From: Piscirickettsiaceae bacterium
Lineage (GTDB): Bacteria; Pseudomonadota; Gammaproteobacteria; Methylococcales; Cycloclasticaceae
Reading direction: 5' to 3'
DNA: 15,226 nucleotides
NCBI GenBank assembly: GCA_002401365.1
Contig: NVSW01000062.1
Coordinates: 1 to 15,226 of the forward strand
Both the position numbers and the translations under genes were made by a program. This document shows positions 14,485 through 15,226 of this stretch, piece by piece; the first letter of the stretch is position 1; every line of letters begins with the position of its first letter. The notes below the pieces were generated by a model. It was given only the letters and a program-made list of their open reading frames with translations, was not told the DNA's origin and did not search any database.

Positions 14485-15226
14485 CTAATCAGCCTGGCGT
14501 CTTAAAAAAGCGGGGATATCCAAATATGCAGGATCCAAAGTATCATCTAACCCACTAACTTTTTTTGTAACCGCAACTGATTTATCTCGCACATAAGTTG
14601 GAATATCAAAATCCGTATCGGCTTTACTTATATTTTCTATTGGTGCTTTTTTAACTTGCACGATCGGTGTTGCCTCAACAATAGTTTGCTTTTGCCCCAA
14701 GCCAGTTGCCACAACAGTCACTCTCATTTCATCCGATAGGTCAGGGTCAATAACGGTACCAATCACTACTGTCGCGTCTTCTGAAGCGAACTCTCTTACT
14801 GCTTGGCCTACCTCTTCAAACTCACCAATTGACATATCCAATCCTGCGGTGATATTGACCAATATTCCACGCGCACCTTGTACGTTGATATCTTCTAAAA
14901 GTGGGCTATGAATGGCTGATTCAGCTGCTTCACGTGCTCGCGATTCACCTCTTGCCGTACCTGTACCCATCATCGCATCGCCCATTTCTGACATTACCGT
15001 CTTAACGTCTGCGAAATCAACATTGATCAACCCTGGCCGAGTGATTAACTCTGCAATCCCCTGTACCGCACCAAGCAACACATCATTGGCCGCTTTAAAT
15101 GCATTTAACAAACTCATCTCCTTACCCAGAACATGTAATAATTTTTCATTCGGAATAGTGATCAACGAGTCCACATGGTGACTTAATTCTTCAATGCCTT
15201 TCTCTGCAATTAACATTCTTTTCTTG
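14485..15226 (-). CDS. ftsZ: Cell division GTPase FtsZ, C-terminal part (truncated by window end)
   Basis: FtsZ is the tubulin-like GTPase that forms the Z-ring. Only the last 246 or so residues are in the window; reading continues in frame to the edge (KKR before MLIAEKG), so the Met codon at 15216 is internal and not a start. The T7 synergy loop with its catalytic aspartates is seen as NVDFADV, followed by the C-terminal beta-sheet domain. A short linker of about 55 residues ends in the conserved C-terminal peptide YLDIPAFLRRQAD, the docking site for FtsA, ZipA, MinC and ZapD. The linker also holds a second, similar motif DFDIPTYVRDK, 29 residues upstream. It precedes lpxC on the - strand. 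The GTP-binding N-terminal half is outside the window. Confidence 0.97.
   Translation of the reverse strand, partial: KKRMLIAEKGIEELSHHVDSLITIPNEKLLHVLGKEMSLLNAFKAANDVLLGAVQGIAELITRPGLINVDFADVKTVMSEMGDAMMGTGTARGESRAREAAESAIHSPLLEDINVQGARGILVNITAGLDMSIGEFEEVGQAVREFASEDATVVIGTVIDPDLSDEMRVTVVATGLGQKQTIVEATPIVQVKKAPIENISKADTDFDIPTYVRDKSVAVTKKVSGLDDTLDPAYLDIPAFLRRQAD

Noticed and set aside
14485..15216. Taking the Met codon at 15216 as the ftsZ start
   Set aside because: The frame stays open to the window edge with KKR before this Met, matching the internal GKKRM segment of FtsZ; the gene is only truncated by the window.
1..15226. Mobile elements, CRISPR array, phage or defence genes, tRNA or rRNA
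   Set aside because: All coding space is filled by core genes in a conserved order, with no long or regularly spaced repeats, no transposase or integrase motif, and no recognisable cloverleaf or rRNA sequence.

Overview
The window reads as a stretch of core chromosome from a gammaproteobacterium. It is moderately AT-rich (roughly 40-45% GC by eye), and every gene I recognise is a housekeeping or type IV pilus gene. The neighbourhood pilB-pilC-pilD-coaE-zapD-yacG, and the order ftsZ-lpxC-dciA-M23 peptidase-secA-argJ-mutT, are both arrangements familiar from gammaproteobacteria. A marine genus such as Cycloclasticus or a relative would fit the base composition and layout, but that is a guess; the sequence alone does not fix the genus.

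The left half (1-7084) is all on the + strand. It starts with manC (GDP-mannose synthesis, 97-1512). After a 127-nt AT-rich gap comes a tight cluster: pilB (extension ATPase), pilC (inner-membrane platform), pilD (prepilin peptidase), coaE (last step of CoA synthesis), zapD (FtsZ bundling) and the small zinc protein yacG (DNA gyrase inhibitor). Spacings are 4 to 30 nt, so pilB to yacG is probably one transcript. No pilA is in view.

The right half (7081-15226) is mostly on the - strand. From right to left it holds the 3' part of ftsZ (cut by the window end), lpxC (lipid A), an M23 LytM-type endopeptidase, secA, argJ, and a fused Nudix/ThiE-like gene. The one exception is dciA (DUF721, replicative helicase loading), which runs on the + strand between the M23 gene and lpxC. 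The two halves meet tail to tail at 7081-7084, where the stop codons of yacG and the Nudix/ThiE gene interlock.

The genes cover cell division (ftsZ, zapD), envelope building (lpxC, M23 peptidase, manC), export (secA), pili (pilBCD), replication (dciA), arginine and CoA synthesis, and nucleotide sanitation. No gene-free stretch exceeds about 150 bases. I found no tRNA, rRNA, CRISPR array, insertion sequence or phage gene.

I do not see a new multi-gene system. The points worth a second look are small: two superimposed antiparallel promoter candidates in the 42-nt dciA/M23 gap that would give leaderless transcripts, a ThiE-like domain that seems to have lost its metal ligands, a second copy of the FtsZ C-terminal peptide motif in the FtsZ linker, a strong hairpin without a clean U-tract between ftsZ and lpxC, and a near absence of Shine-Dalgarno sequences.
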